A stretch of DNA of 64,000 bases from Paenibacillus sp. FSL H8-0537 (GTDB taxonomy: Bacteria; Bacillota; Bacilli; Paenibacillales; Paenibacillaceae): positions 5,322,001 through 5,386,000 of the forward strand of contig NZ_CP150290.1 in assembly GCF_038051995.1 (NCBI RefSeq). Reading direction: 5' to 3'. Shown here in pieces: positions 17,676 through 27,481 of this stretch. Position numbers and translations under genes: made by a program. Under the pieces are notes generated by a model, which did not search any database, had not been told where the DNA came from, and worked only from the letters and a program-made list of their open reading frames with translations. Position 1 is the stretch's first letter, and the number at the start of each line of letters is the position of its first letter.

Positions 17676-18872
17676 CTAAACCGAGGAGCGATAGGCACGA
17701 ATGGCATTCGTTTCATCAGCAATCCGCTCAATCCATTGGATAATTTGGTATTTACACCGCTCATTCCTAGCGATAGAAGCGCGCTCGCTCCATCCTGCCA
17801 TTGCTAGCTGCGATAAGCTTTGCTGCACGTCAAGCTCCCTTAGTGCCTGCCAAGTTACCAGCATATGCGGATGCTTGCCCTGCAATGCTTGAAGCGTATT
17901 CCGATCCTCCGTCATGGACGATCTGACCAGCATAATCAAAGGCTTGCCAAGTGTTACCGCCTCCCCAACTACACCCCAGCCCGGCTTCGAAATGATAATA
18001 TCAGCTGCTGCCGCATAATTTTGCGACTCGGTGTAGCCTTGCGGAATTTGAGCAATATTCGGCCCGCTCACCTGCATATTTTGCGATACGATAAACACAC
18101 AAGAATGATCGTTCCACAGCGAAAACGAGTCTAGCGCTTCCGTCTCCATTCCCATGCCTAGAGCAAAATAAACGATCGTTTTGCTGCCGTCCGGATTAAG
18201 CTCCTGCACGATGCGCTGCACTTCAGCAGCTTGCGGCGTTCGGCAATAAAAGTCTGTCTCTGGCTCGCTGCCCGTTGTCCATTTCCGTTCCCCAAAATCC
18301 GACCCAGCCAGCGGAATGAAATAATCCAGTTGTTCGTACGCCTGATGCAGTGGAGCCAGCTGCTCCTGCTGCAGAAAAGCCCCATAGGCGGTATGCCAGG
18401 TGAAGTTGGATATGCCCACCGATTTCACTCCCGCAATCGCGGCGGCAGCTATCGGAATTGGAGAAATATCCGAAATGACCATATCCATCCGTTCACTCAT
18501 CATAAAATCGGCTTCTCGCCTTATCTCAGCTGAAAATCCTGCCATATATTGCTCATAACCAAGCTTGAACCCTTCCTGATCAGGCTCAACCGAGCCTGTG
18601 CCTCCGCCAAGCACATAGCCAAGATCCGATGAACAGCTGCGAAACTCTAACCGTTCCGGGCTATATTCAGCGCTGTAATCCGCTAATGAAGCCTGGATAA
18701 AGGGAAGTGTTTTGCCCGAGCAGATCATAAGCCGGTAACGCCACGGCGAATAAAGCAGCAGCGTTCGAATAAGCGCAATGCTGCGCGTTGCATGGCCATA
18801 GCCATAATCTGAAATATAGTATCCAATCGTTGTTAAACGGCCGTTCGTATCCCGAGCACCAAGCATGGTCAT
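17676..18872 (-). CDS. MurG-like (GT28/GT1) glycosyltransferase
   Basis: A 398-residue protein with the GT-B pattern: GYGHATRS near the N-terminus, similar to the glycine-rich loop of MurG-type enzymes, and the C-terminal nucleotide-sugar site SKPGWGVVGEAVTLGKP. It probably adds one sugar to the repeat unit; donor and acceptor are unknown. The start at 18872 overlaps the manC stop as ATGA; a second ATG six bases on is better spaced from AAGGT and may be used. Confidence 0.65.
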   Translation of the reverse strand: MTMLGARDTNGRLTTIGYYISDYGYGHATRSIALIRTLLLYSPWRYRLMICSGKTLPFIQASLADYSAEYSPERLEFRSCSSDLGYVLGGGTGSVEPDQEGFKLGYEQYMAGFSAEIRREADFMMSERMDMVISDISPIPIAAAAIAGVKSVGISNFTWHTAYGAFLQQEQLAPLHQAYEQLDYFIPLAGSDFGERKWTTGSEPETDFYCRTPQAAEVQRIVQELNPDGSKTIVYFALGMGMETEALDSFSLWNDHSCVFIVSQNMQVSGPNIAQIPQGYTESQNYAAAADIIISKPGWGVVGEAVTLGKPLIMLVRSSMTEDRNTLQALQGKHPHMLVTWQALRELDVQQSLSQLAMAGWSERASIARNERCKYQIIQWIERIADETNAIRAYRSSV

Positions 18873-20272
18873 ACCTTAATGCAATGCTCGGACACTTCGT
18901 CCCAGGTATGATAAATTTCCACAACCTGATTGCGCTCCTCGGCCATGCCGCTTTGCACGACTATAATTTCAAGCTCCGTCAATGCACGGATGCTGTGCAG
19001 CATCTTCATCGGTATATGCAGCACATTGCCTGCTCCGACGCGCATAAAATTGCCATTTTGAATAAACTCCCCGCTGCCTTTGACGATGGTCCACACTTCC
19101 TCACGCGCCGAATGCAGGCGATAACTGAGGTTTTTGCCGAGCTGAATGCCTACGCGCTTCGTAGACACGCAGCGGCCATCCTCATAGGTGCGATCGTCAA
19201 GCACTCTGATCCAGCCCCATTGGCGCTCGATATACATTGGCCCCTGATCGGAGCTGATAAAATCCTTAATGCGCGGACTCGCGCTTTTATCCGTCACCAA
19301 GATGCCATCGGGGCTTAGCGCAACTACGATATTCGACAAGCCGAGAATAGAAACGGGAATATCGATTTCATTAATGAGATGCGTGTTAATGCAATCCTCG
19401 CTGATGATGCCTCTGCCTATTTGTTTGTTCTTCATTTCTTCGGTCAGCGTATTCCACGTGCCAAGGTCTTTCCAGCAGCCCTCATAAGGCAGAACGACGA
19501 TGCTCGACGCCTTCTCGACTACTTCATAATCAAAGCTGATTTTCGGCAGCAGCTGGTATTGCTTTGAAAGCTCCTCATATTGAATCGGCAGCCCTCTGCT
19601 CGCCAGCAGCTCAATCACATAACCCAGCTTGAAGGCAAAAACGCCGCAATTCCAGTAGGCATTGTCTGCAATAAGCCGCTCAGCGATTTCCTCAGTCGGT
19701 TTTTCCCGAAAGTGGCTGACCGCAACATATTCCCTGTCAGTCTTACTTGCCATCGCTGTACCCGCTGCTGCTGAAGCAGCCTTTTCCGGTATAATATAGC
19801 CGTATTTGGACGATGGATAAGTTGGTTTCACGCCTATGAGCGCAATCTCGGCATCAGAGCGGTTCAGCACATCCTCCAGCTGCTTAACCGCTTCAAAAAA
19901 ATGACTTTCCACATAAGGATCAACGGGCAAAATAGCCACTGCCTCATCCAGCCCTACTCCCGCATGGGAATATAAATAGGTGGCGGCAAGCGATATAGCC
20001 GCGAACGTATCTCGCCGATCCGGCTCAATAATGAGCGGAACCTCCGGTGAAATTTGGGTCTGCATCATTTCGATCTGGGCCTGGCTCGTGGCAATATAAC
20101 TGGAATCGCCTAGGCCATTTTCATTAATTTGCCCCCATACACGCTGCACCATGGAAACCATTTCCCGGTTCTCATTTTCCAGCACCTTCAGAAATTGCTT
20201 CGATCTCGCATCATTCGATAACGGCCATAGCCGCTTGCCTGAACCTCCGGACAATAATACCAGCTTCATCAT
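18869..20272 (-). CDS. manC: Mannose-1-phosphate guanylyltransferase
   Basis: A 467-residue bifunctional-type ManC: the N-terminal nucleotidyltransferase has GGSGKRLWPLS and FREKPTEE, and the C-terminal cupin has EEVWTIVKGSGEF. It makes GDP-mannose, the substrate of the Gmd and Fcl enzymes encoded upstream in the same operon, so its product is probably GDP-L-fucose precursor. ATG 20272 follows GGAGGG. Confidence 0.9.
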   Translation of the reverse strand: MMKLVLLSGGSGKRLWPLSNDARSKQFLKVLENENREMVSMVQRVWGQINENGLGDSSYIATSQAQIEMMQTQISPEVPLIIEPDRRDTFAAISLAATYLYSHAGVGLDEAVAILPVDPYVESHFFEAVKQLEDVLNRSDAEIALIGVKPTYPSSKYGYIIPEKAASAAAGTAMASKTDREYVAVSHFREKPTEEIAERLIADNAYWNCGVFAFKLGYVIELLASRGLPIQYEELSKQYQLLPKISFDYEVVEKASSIVVLPYEGCWKDLGTWNTLTEEMKNKQIGRGIISEDCINTHLINEIDIPVSILGLSNIVVALSPDGILVTDKSASPRIKDFISSDQGPMYIERQWGWIRVLDDRTYEDGRCVSTKRVGIQLGKNLSYRLHSAREEVWTIVKGSGEFIQNGNFMRVGAGNVLHIPMKMLHSIRALTELEIIVVQSGMAEERNQVVEIYHTWDEVSEHCIKV

Positions 20273-20287
20273 GGATCCCTCCCCTTC

Positions 20288-21532
20288 TTATATGGAAAGC
20301 AGCAGCTTGCGATACTTATTAAGAGATATTTCCTTGCGCAAATGAGCCTCTAAATAATCCCGTCCACAAAGGCCAAGCTCCTCCAGCTCCACTCCTCCAA
20401 GCTCAATCATCGCATTCAGCTTTCGCGCAATCTCCGTATACTGCTGAGGCTCCGCCACGATGCCGCAGCCGCTCTCTTCAATAATCCGGTACGCCTCGCT
20501 GCCCTGCTCCAATACCCCTAGAACCGGCTTGCCTGCTGCCATGACGCCATAAATTTTGCTTGGCACCGACACGCCCTTAATGCCCTTCTGGTTCACGACG
20601 AGATGCACATCCGCCGCATTAAGCGAATAACGAAGCTGCTCCTTCGGCTGAAAAGGTAAAAAAGCTACGTTCGCAAGCCGCTCCCGCTGCACATAATCCT
20701 GCATCTGCTTCTTCACAGCGCCTTCCCCGATGAAGGCGAAAATCACATCCGGGTAATCACGAAACCGGCTCGCAAGCTCAACCAGCTTTTCCAGATCGTA
20801 ATAAAGGCCTAAATTTCCGGAATACATAATAACGAATTTATTTTGCCAATGATGCTCGCGAAGAAACGCTTGAACCTGTGGATGCTCCTTGGACAGCGGA
20901 ATAATTTCCTCTTCATTCGTCCAGTTGTTGATGACCGTATTGTCCGTCACCCTCCGGCTGGCAAAACGCTTAAGAAGGGTATCCTGCATGTCATAACCAA
21001 CGGTAATAATATGATCGGCGTATTTGCAATTCAGCGTATCCACCCAGCGCGCCAATCCCAGCACCGCTTTATTGTTCATATAGCCTGCGGCTGCGGCCTG
21101 CTCAGGGTTGAAATCCTGAATATTGTAAATATGCTTGGAGCGCTTAAGCGTCTTGCCTATGGTTCCAATCAACCCGCCCAAAATTGGCGGCTGCGATATC
21201 GTATAAATGAAATGAACCTTTTTCTGCTTCAGCAGCTGAATATTGGCATGAAAAAAGTAGGATGCAATATAACGCAGCCTACTTGCTTTGCTCCGCTTAT
21301 CCACCTTGGGCAGGCGGATGCGGATAATTTGAATGTCCTCCAAACGATCATAAACGATGCGACTTTTATCCCCCTTTGCTTCCGCTTCCTTCTCGCCCTG
21401 CTCGGACTGTGCCGCGATGACCGTAATGTTGAAATCATCCTGCAAATATAAGCAAAGCTCCGTCAGCAGCTGCCCTGTAGAAGCAAAATCAGGATAAAAA
21501 TAATTTATTACGAATACGATATTAGGCTTCAT
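20288..21532 (-). CDS. Glycosyltransferase family 4 (WbuB-like)
   Basis: A 414-residue GT-B enzyme. The N-terminus VINYFYPDFASTGQL is typical of WbuB/WcaI-like GT4 enzymes, and the C-terminal half has YSGNLGLYYDLEKLV and the donor site V-PSKIYGVMAAGKPVLG. It transfers one sugar of the exopolysaccharide repeat. It overlaps the acetyltransferase gene stop by four bases. Confidence 0.85.
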   Translation of the reverse strand: MKPNIVFVINYFYPDFASTGQLLTELCLYLQDDFNITVIAAQSEQGEKEAEAKGDKSRIVYDRLEDIQIIRIRLPKVDKRSKASRLRYIASYFFHANIQLLKQKKVHFIYTISQPPILGGLIGTIGKTLKRSKHIYNIQDFNPEQAAAAGYMNNKAVLGLARWVDTLNCKYADHIITVGYDMQDTLLKRFASRRVTDNTVINNWTNEEEIIPLSKEHPQVQAFLREHHWQNKFVIMYSGNLGLYYDLEKLVELASRFRDYPDVIFAFIGEGAVKKQMQDYVQRERLANVAFLPFQPKEQLRYSLNAADVHLVVNQKGIKGVSVPSKIYGVMAAGKPVLGVLEQGSEAYRIIEESGCGIVAEPQQYTEIARKLNAMIELGGVELEELGLCGRDYLEAHLRKEISLNKYRKLLLSI

Positions 21533-22095
21533 GCCATGACCTCTTTCGCGAATCGCTCTCTTAAATATTGCGCCGGATAACCGGCATGAATTTCATTGGC
21601 CGGGATGCTTTTCAACACCGTGCTTCTTGCTGCCGCAACGGCCATTTCATGCAAGGTGACGCCGGGATAAACGAATACATCGCTCGCCACCCAAGCGCCG
21701 TCTTTAATGACAATCGGCCGAACCTCCAGCGAAAAAGCAGGATCATTGATTTTATGGCTGCCTGTGCATAAATAAGCATTTTGGGAAATAACGCAGTGGC
21801 TGCCCACTACAATTTCATCCAAGCTATAAAACTGGACATGATCACCGATCCAGGAGAAGTCGCCAATGCTGACCTTCCAAGGATACGTGAACTTCGCCGT
21901 TGAACGAATTAATACGTCTTTGCCGATATTCGCACCAAACAGACGAAGCAGAAAGCTTCGCCACGCGTACATATTGTGCAGGGAGAACCGGAACAGCGTG
22001 CCTTGTATGAGCCACCATAACAGAACATACGCGCCGCTTCTGCCCCTTGAATAGCCAGCCTGCTCATACTGGTCCAAACGTATGAGATTTTTCAT
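21529..22095 (-). CDS. WcaF-like O-acetyltransferase
   Basis: A 188-residue left-handed beta-helix acyltransferase with hexapeptide repeats (I-G-D-F-S-W-I, VVGSHCVIS) and the GSHKINDP motif of WcaF/NodL-type enzymes. It probably acetylates a sugar of the repeat unit using acetyl-CoA. It overlaps both neighbours by ATGA, so the three genes are translationally coupled. Confidence 0.82.
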   Translation of the reverse strand: MKNLIRLDQYEQAGYSRGRSGAYVLLWWLIQGTLFRFSLHNMYAWRSFLLRLFGANIGKDVLIRSTAKFTYPWKVSIGDFSWIGDHVQFYSLDEIVVGSHCVISQNAYLCTGSHKINDPAFSLEVRPIVIKDGAWVASDVFVYPGVTLHEMAVAAARSTVLKSIPANEIHAGYPAQYLRERFAKEVMA

Positions 22096-23252
22096 CCGAT
22101 GTTCAACAACTCCTCATAAACCTCCGTCGTTCGTTTCACATATTGCTCCCGGGTGAAGGATTGCTGGAGCAGCGAATAGCCTTCTTCCCCCATCAGCTTG
22201 TAATTTTGTTCAAAAATGCTCGTTATCGCCTTTTGAAGCGCTAGCTCATCCTGCGGCGGAACGAGCAGTCCATTCGCCCCATTCAGCATTTCTGGCACGC
22301 CGCCTACATCCGTCGCTACTATCGGCAGTGAAGCCGCCATCGCCTCCAGCAGCACCGTCGGAAAAATATCATAGACCGACGGAAGCACGAACAAATCCGC
22401 CTGCTGCAGTAAATCGGCAACATCCCTGCGCATGCCGAGGAAATGGACATTGCCTAGCTTGTATTGCTGAGCCATGGCGAGCAAGCCCTGCTTATACTCC
22501 TGATCCGTATCAAAGGCAACATCGCCTACGATGACAAAATGCAGGTTTTGCTCGACTTTTTTCCTCTTCATCAAGTGCGCAGCCTTGAGCAAATATTCGA
22601 TGCCTTTCATCGGCGACAGCCTTGCCACCGTAATGACGATGCGGTCTGTCTCGGCCAAATTCAGCTCCTGGCGCAGCAGGCTGCTGGCCGTTTCACTAAG
22701 CGCGGAGGGCGCGGCCACCTCAATGCCATTATGTATTTTAATCAGCTTCTTTGACGTATGGCCGCCCCACTGAAACATGATTTTGCTGCGTTCGCATAAG
22801 ACGATAATGCGGTCATTAAACAGATGGTCCAAATAGCCGACAAATTTATAGGCGATCAGCGGCTTTCTTGGCAGCTCATGGACGGTTTGCAGCGTCGGAA
22901 TACCGAGCATTTTACCGACAATATTGCCGCCAATGACTTCCATTTTATGCGAATGAATGAGCTTAATATGATATTGCTTGACGATTTTTCGCAGTGCCCG
23001 CATGGATTTGACCAATTTAACCGTATTGCGAAAATAATAAAGCGCATCGGTCGGCTTGCCAAAGACGGCAAGGGCTGCGAACAGCACCGTTGCTCCGCTC
23101 GCCTCATATTTTTCCACATAAGGGCTCCATTCCGGCAGCACCACATAGGGCTTGTATTTCGCCTGATCCAGACCTTGAACCAGCTGCAGCAGCACCGTAT
23201 CCACACCGCCGACATGGCTTGCATACGGCTGAATATAAAGAATATTTTCCAC
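22092..23252 (-). CDS. Glycosyltransferase family 4
   Basis: A 386-residue GT-B enzyme with an N-terminal acceptor domain (HVGGVDTVLLQLV) and the C-terminal E-x7-E donor region (LPSVYDIFPTVLLEAMAASLP). It adds a sugar in exopolysaccharide assembly. It is separated from the upstream glycosyltransferase gene by three bases. The specific linkage cannot be read from sequence. Confidence 0.88.
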   Translation of the reverse strand: MENILYIQPYASHVGGVDTVLLQLVQGLDQAKYKPYVVLPEWSPYVEKYEASGATVLFAALAVFGKPTDALYYFRNTVKLVKSMRALRKIVKQYHIKLIHSHKMEVIGGNIVGKMLGIPTLQTVHELPRKPLIAYKFVGYLDHLFNDRIIVLCERSKIMFQWGGHTSKKLIKIHNGIEVAAPSALSETASSLLRQELNLAETDRIVITVARLSPMKGIEYLLKAAHLMKRKKVEQNLHFVIVGDVAFDTDQEYKQGLLAMAQQYKLGNVHFLGMRRDVADLLQQADLFVLPSVYDIFPTVLLEAMAASLPIVATDVGGVPEMLNGANGLLVPPQDELALQKAITSIFEQNYKLMGEEGYSLLQQSFTREQYVKRTTEVYEELLNIG

Positions 23253-23255
23253 TTG

Positions 23256-24392
23256 CTATCCCTCCGTTGACAAAGCCCGGTTTACGGCTGATGATACCGC
23301 TCTGGCATAATAATTCGGGTGCATTTTGCGCCACAGCCCAAACTTCAGCTTCCAGCTCGACTGAATATACCGTTTGTTTGCGAACACCCAGTCCATCGAT
23401 TCCTTTAAGTTTTGCGGATCAAGCGGATCAATAATGAGACCATTTTGCTTATCGACGATAATGTCCTTCGTTGCTCCCGCGTATTTGGATGCCAGTACAA
23501 ACGTATTCGTGCTTAACGCTTCGTTGACGACGAGCCCCCACACCTCGATTAGGGAAGGGAAAATCAGGCAATCGGCTTCCACCAAATAACCAATCAGCTC
23601 ATCCTTCTGCTTATAGCCTTCGAAGCTGATCTGCCCCGTTAGCCCATACTGCTCCACACGTGCCTTCAGCTTCTGCTCATCCGGGCCCGAGCCGACAATG
23701 GTCAACTGCCAGGCCGCATCGCTATGCGTTTGCTGGATAGCGTCAATAATTTGTGCGAGCCCTTTGCGTTCAATCAACTGTCCGATGAAAAGCAGCTTGA
23801 TCGGCCCCTCATCGCTGCGCAGCTTGCTCTGCTTATGCTCGGTATATTTTTTATGGAAAAATCGAATGTCCACCGTATTGTAGCCAATTACGATTTTATC
23901 CTTGCTGACGCCGTAATACTCCAGGCATTCCGCTGACTGTGTACCGTATGTAATAAAGGAATCGGTTAGCTTGAAAAACACTCTGCGCACCGTGTTCACC
24001 AGTTTATTTTGTACCCGGCTGCTTTCCAGCGTGCTGCCCCACCAAATGATAAATTTTTTCCTAAACAGCTTGCTGTACAGCAGTGCCGACCAATAACCAA
24101 GCGAATCGTAGCCTGAGGTAATGACCACATCGGGATTATGCTTCATCAGCCGCAAAAAAATGCCGGGATTAAGATGAATGCCCATATCCAATTTTTGAAT
24201 AAAAGCATGCATGCCCGGCAGACATTTGTACGCATATTCGATTTCGCCATAATCAATATCCCACTTGCGATTCTGCTCCTTCTCCTCCAAATACCAGACC
24301 GTCAGGCTCGTATTGTCATCACGGTGCAGCTTATTTAATACGGGTATGCGATAGGGCGCAATTGTATTGGTTAGAAGAAGTACCTTATTCAT
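23256..24392 (-). CDS. Glycosyltransferase family 4
   Basis: A 378-residue GT-B enzyme starting NTIAPYRIPVLNKL, typical of one GT4 branch, with IGQLIERKGLAQIIDA and the donor site FPSLIEVWGLVVNEALST. It belongs to the same repeat-unit assembly line as its neighbours. It is preceded by a 29-base gap to the polymerase gene. Confidence 0.88.
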   Translation of the reverse strand: MNKVLLLTNTIAPYRIPVLNKLHRDDNTSLTVWYLEEKEQNRKWDIDYGEIEYAYKCLPGMHAFIQKLDMGIHLNPGIFLRLMKHNPDVVITSGYDSLGYWSALLYSKLFRKKFIIWWGSTLESSRVQNKLVNTVRRVFFKLTDSFITYGTQSAECLEYYGVSKDKIVIGYNTVDIRFFHKKYTEHKQSKLRSDEGPIKLLFIGQLIERKGLAQIIDAIQQTHSDAAWQLTIVGSGPDEQKLKARVEQYGLTGQISFEGYKQKDELIGYLVEADCLIFPSLIEVWGLVVNEALSTNTFVLASKYAGATKDIIVDKQNGLIIDPLDPQNLKESMDWVFANKRYIQSSWKLKFGLWRKMHPNYYARAVSSAVNRALSTEG

Positions 24393-24421
24393 AGGCTTGC
24401 TCCAATCATTTTAATATTCAT

Positions 24422-25915
24422 TTAACTCGAGACACTTTTGAAGTCTGGATATGCCTGATTCAATGGCTCCTGCTTTTGCTTAAAAAACCAATATCCGATT
24501 AAAGCAAAGAAAAGATAAGCCGTTAAATAGGAGGTTCCGCTCATCAGCTCTCCTCTTAGCAAAAAAATTTGAAACGGAGCATAATAAGGCACACATAATC
24601 TCGCCAGTGAAATTTCATTCGATGTAACCGCTCGTTCATAAGCCTTCTGTGCCTTCTGAGTAAAATAACCATACAATATAAATAGAAGCACAACTCCAGG
24701 CAAACCAAAGTCAATGTAAAACTCTGCCCATAGCGGACATGATAAATTCGTAAAGTCGTATCCGAGGGCATCCGCTACTGTCGTTCCTGAGCCAAATGGT
24801 TTATCTGCCCAAATAGATCTTGGCACCCAGAAAAGAAAAGCAACTAGTAACTGCTCCCCATGCGTATGACCAAACAGATCAACATATTTAACGGTGTTAA
24901 GCGTCATTTGAAAGGCATCATAATCCCCATCTGTCGCCATATTACTTTGGGTAGTAAGGCTTTGAACAATTTTCTCCGTATCTGTTGTATGCCTAAACAT
25001 ATCTGACTTAGGAAATATAAATAGCAATAAACATAAAAGCGTAATGACCCATTTATAAAAGGACCGTTTCCCCCATGGCAATAATAAAAAGCATAGGGTT
25101 AATAACATGGAGCCTATCCAGTATCTAGCTCCCGAAATAGGATTATTGATCATAAAATTAACGATACCAATAAAGAGGATCCATAGCTTTGTTCCTAAGG
25201 AAAGCTTCATTTTTGAATGCTTATAATAAATAACGCCAAGTACAAGACATACGAATATGGATACCTTTAAAAAACTGGATAACACAAGAAACTCAATTTT
25301 CCCACCAAACTGAGCATTAAAGATTTGCCTATTGAGAAATAAAGCACTTACGCCACCAATTTTCAAAATAATAATGGCACATATAAACAGCGCTATCAGC
25401 GTAAAAATAATAAATTTTTTCTCGTTTACTTGTATTTTGTCGATTGCAAACACATTTATATTTGATCCTGCATCATCATCGGCTGCTCTATCCCGTCTCT
25501 TGTTCAAGCTATTATGAAGAAAACCACCAAGGTCGAAGGAAAGAATACCCGCTATTACAAGAAACAACGCAAAGCGAATATCATCACTGGAGTAAGCTCC
25601 CGACAAAGCAAAACGCTCCGTAAGGACTTGTTGGAGAGGAACATACCCCATCCAAATGTATACAAAAATCCAGAAAAAAAGCTCAATTAATCTTCTTGTA
25701 TCGCTCATCATAAGCAAAGAAAGCCTTCCAATTGCATAAAACATAATAAACCAGCTCAAGCCCAGATTAAGATAATTAAATGACGCAGCTAGCAATACCG
25801 TTTTATAAAGCTCCAGTAAAGGAATTAGAATAGCTGTATAGCAAAAGAAAATGAAATAAAACCCTACCATATAATCAATTGAAATGTTTTTATGCACAGC
25901 TAATTTAGGTTCCAT
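24422..25915 (-). CDS. O-antigen polymerase-like (Wzy) membrane protein
   Basis: A 497-residue integral membrane protein with roughly ten to twelve hydrophobic segments and a large loop before the last ones, like oligosaccharide repeat-unit polymerases. It would polymerise repeat units on the outer face of the membrane. ATG 25915 is chosen with AAAAGGA eight bases before it rather than the TTG 21 bases upstream. The gene is notably AT-rich compared with its neighbours, common for wzy genes. Confidence 0.75.
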   Translation of the reverse strand: MEPKLAVHKNISIDYMVGFYFIFFCYTAILIPLLELYKTVLLAASFNYLNLGLSWFIMFYAIGRLSLLMMSDTRRLIELFFWIFVYIWMGYVPLQQVLTERFALSGAYSSDDIRFALFLVIAGILSFDLGGFLHNSLNKRRDRAADDDAGSNINVFAIDKIQVNEKKFIIFTLIALFICAIIILKIGGVSALFLNRQIFNAQFGGKIEFLVLSSFLKVSIFVCLVLGVIYYKHSKMKLSLGTKLWILFIGIVNFMINNPISGARYWIGSMLLTLCFLLLPWGKRSFYKWVITLLCLLLFIFPKSDMFRHTTDTEKIVQSLTTQSNMATDGDYDAFQMTLNTVKYVDLFGHTHGEQLLVAFLFWVPRSIWADKPFGSGTTVADALGYDFTNLSCPLWAEFYIDFGLPGVVLLFILYGYFTQKAQKAYERAVTSNEISLARLCVPYYAPFQIFLLRGELMSGTSYLTAYLFFALIGYWFFKQKQEPLNQAYPDFKSVSS

Positions 25916-25984
25916 AAGCACGTTCCTTTTGCGCAATTAAATTTTTACAGGTACGCTTATTTCATCAATCGCCTGCACTTTTTT

Positions 25985-26030
25985 AAAATATAGGAAAGTA
26001 TATGAATTTTTCATACTTTCTCTCTATTTC
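25985..26030. repeat. Palindromic repeat, copy 1
   Basis: A hairpin of ATATAGGAAAGTAT and ATACTTTCTCTAT arms. It is nearly identical, in inverted orientation, to 31860-31907. It overlaps the end of the flippase gene and lies before the polymerase gene. There is no U-tract, so it is not an obvious terminator. Confidence 0.7.
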
Positions 26031-27481
26031 TCGGACTGAAACGCGCCGTCAAAGGACGGCGACAGCCGTTTCACCTTGACTTTTAGCTTCGCTGCTAGCC
26101 TGTATGCAAATATTAGATATAAGAATGTTGACATAATAAAGGTCAGTTGATTTCCAGCTGTAATTGAAATCATAAACATAATAATGACAAATAAGAGGTT
26201 AGCAAAAACCCCTCTTAAATAAACGAGCTCACCCCATAGATTCATTCTTTTAAAACAGGAAATAAACAATAAGACCGTGGTGGTGGTTGCTCCTATAATA
26301 CTGGCGTAAATCAGCCCATAAACTTGATAATAGAAAACGCCAGCTATAGCGAGTGGCAAATAAATACCCAACTGAATATAAGAAGTAATGGTTACTACCC
26401 GTGGCTTACCTATGGCACGCAAGGCAACAACAAAAACATTCATAATGCCAGCAATACTTGCGTTAAGCAGCATTAGACCGAGCAACGGACTTAACTCCAT
26501 CCATTCATTACCCAATAATAAAACAATAAATGTTTCTGCGTTGAATAACACATAGCCCGAAGTAACAATTGAAAACGAGAAGATAATAAACAGCATTTGC
26601 ATAAACTGCACCTTCAGCTGGCTATGATCCTCCCGATTAAGCTTGGAAAGCACCGGAAAAAAATATTGCCCGAGCGCATAAGACGCATCGCTGATGCTCA
26701 TTTGGCTGAGCTTCTGCGACGTCTGATACAGTCCGAGCACCGTCGTTCCCAGAAAGCGGGAGGCAATGACCTTATCCAATTGATAAAGCACAAGTGTCGA
26801 AATGCTGTTCGCCCAAATCCATTTGCCATATTTGCGAATATCGGCAATGCTGCCCATATCGCGGCTCAGCTTCGGCTTATCTTTGAACCAGACGAAGGAA
26901 GCCGTACAGCGGAACAACTGGGCGATAAGCTGACCGGCAATGACGCCGATTGGCGAATTCAGCACTACGACGAGCATGACGGATAAGCTTAAATCGAGCA
27001 TAATCGTAATCAGCTGCAAAATGCCCGTCGAGCGAAAATCCTTATGGCGCATTCGCTCATACCACTTAATGCTGACCGCATTAGTTGCGAGTGGAACGCC
27101 CGCTGCCAGCAGCAGCAAGGACGTCGCCCGTCCCTCGCCGAACAGCTGCGCAATATAAGGCGCGGTTACGAGCAGTACAAGGCTGATGCCTACGCCTCTC
27201 GCAAGCATCATCGTCCAAAGCGCATTTTTCTGCTCATTGTTCAAGTCTTCTTTTCTCTGAATGATGCCCTCCATGACGCCAAGCTGCGTGAGCAGCTCAA
27301 TAATGGACAGGCTCACGAGCGCAATGCTGACCAGCCCCATCTCGGCCGGCCCGAGCATGCGAGCGATAATGAGAAACTTGACGCCCGTCAGCACCTTCGT
27401 CACGAACTGCTGGACAATGACCCAGAACGGGTGGTCCTTTGCTTGCAAGATTTGCTTTACTTTGCCCATAAGCCTACCCAT
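26024..27481 (-). CDS. Wzx-type oligosaccharide flippase
   Basis: A 485-residue MOP-superfamily transporter with about 12-14 hydrophobic segments and the N-terminal pattern FVTKVLTGVKFLIIARML-GP-EMG characteristic of Wzx/RfbX proteins. It flips lipid-linked repeat units across the membrane for the Wzy polymerase. The start overlaps the upstream gene by eight bases; an ATG four codons later is also possible. Confidence 0.88.
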   Translation of the reverse strand: MGRLMGKVKQILQAKDHPFWVIVQQFVTKVLTGVKFLIIARMLGPAEMGLVSIALVSLSIIELLTQLGVMEGIIQRKEDLNNEQKNALWTMMLARGVGISLVLLVTAPYIAQLFGEGRATSLLLLAAGVPLATNAVSIKWYERMRHKDFRSTGILQLITIMLDLSLSVMLVVVLNSPIGVIAGQLIAQLFRCTASFVWFKDKPKLSRDMGSIADIRKYGKWIWANSISTLVLYQLDKVIASRFLGTTVLGLYQTSQKLSQMSISDASYALGQYFFPVLSKLNREDHSQLKVQFMQMLFIIFSFSIVTSGYVLFNAETFIVLLLGNEWMELSPLLGLMLLNASIAGIMNVFVVALRAIGKPRVVTITSYIQLGIYLPLAIAGVFYYQVYGLIYASIIGATTTTVLLFISCFKRMNLWGELVYLRGVFANLLFVIIMFMISITAGNQLTFIMSTFLYLIFAYRLAAKLKVKVKRLSPSFDGAFQSEK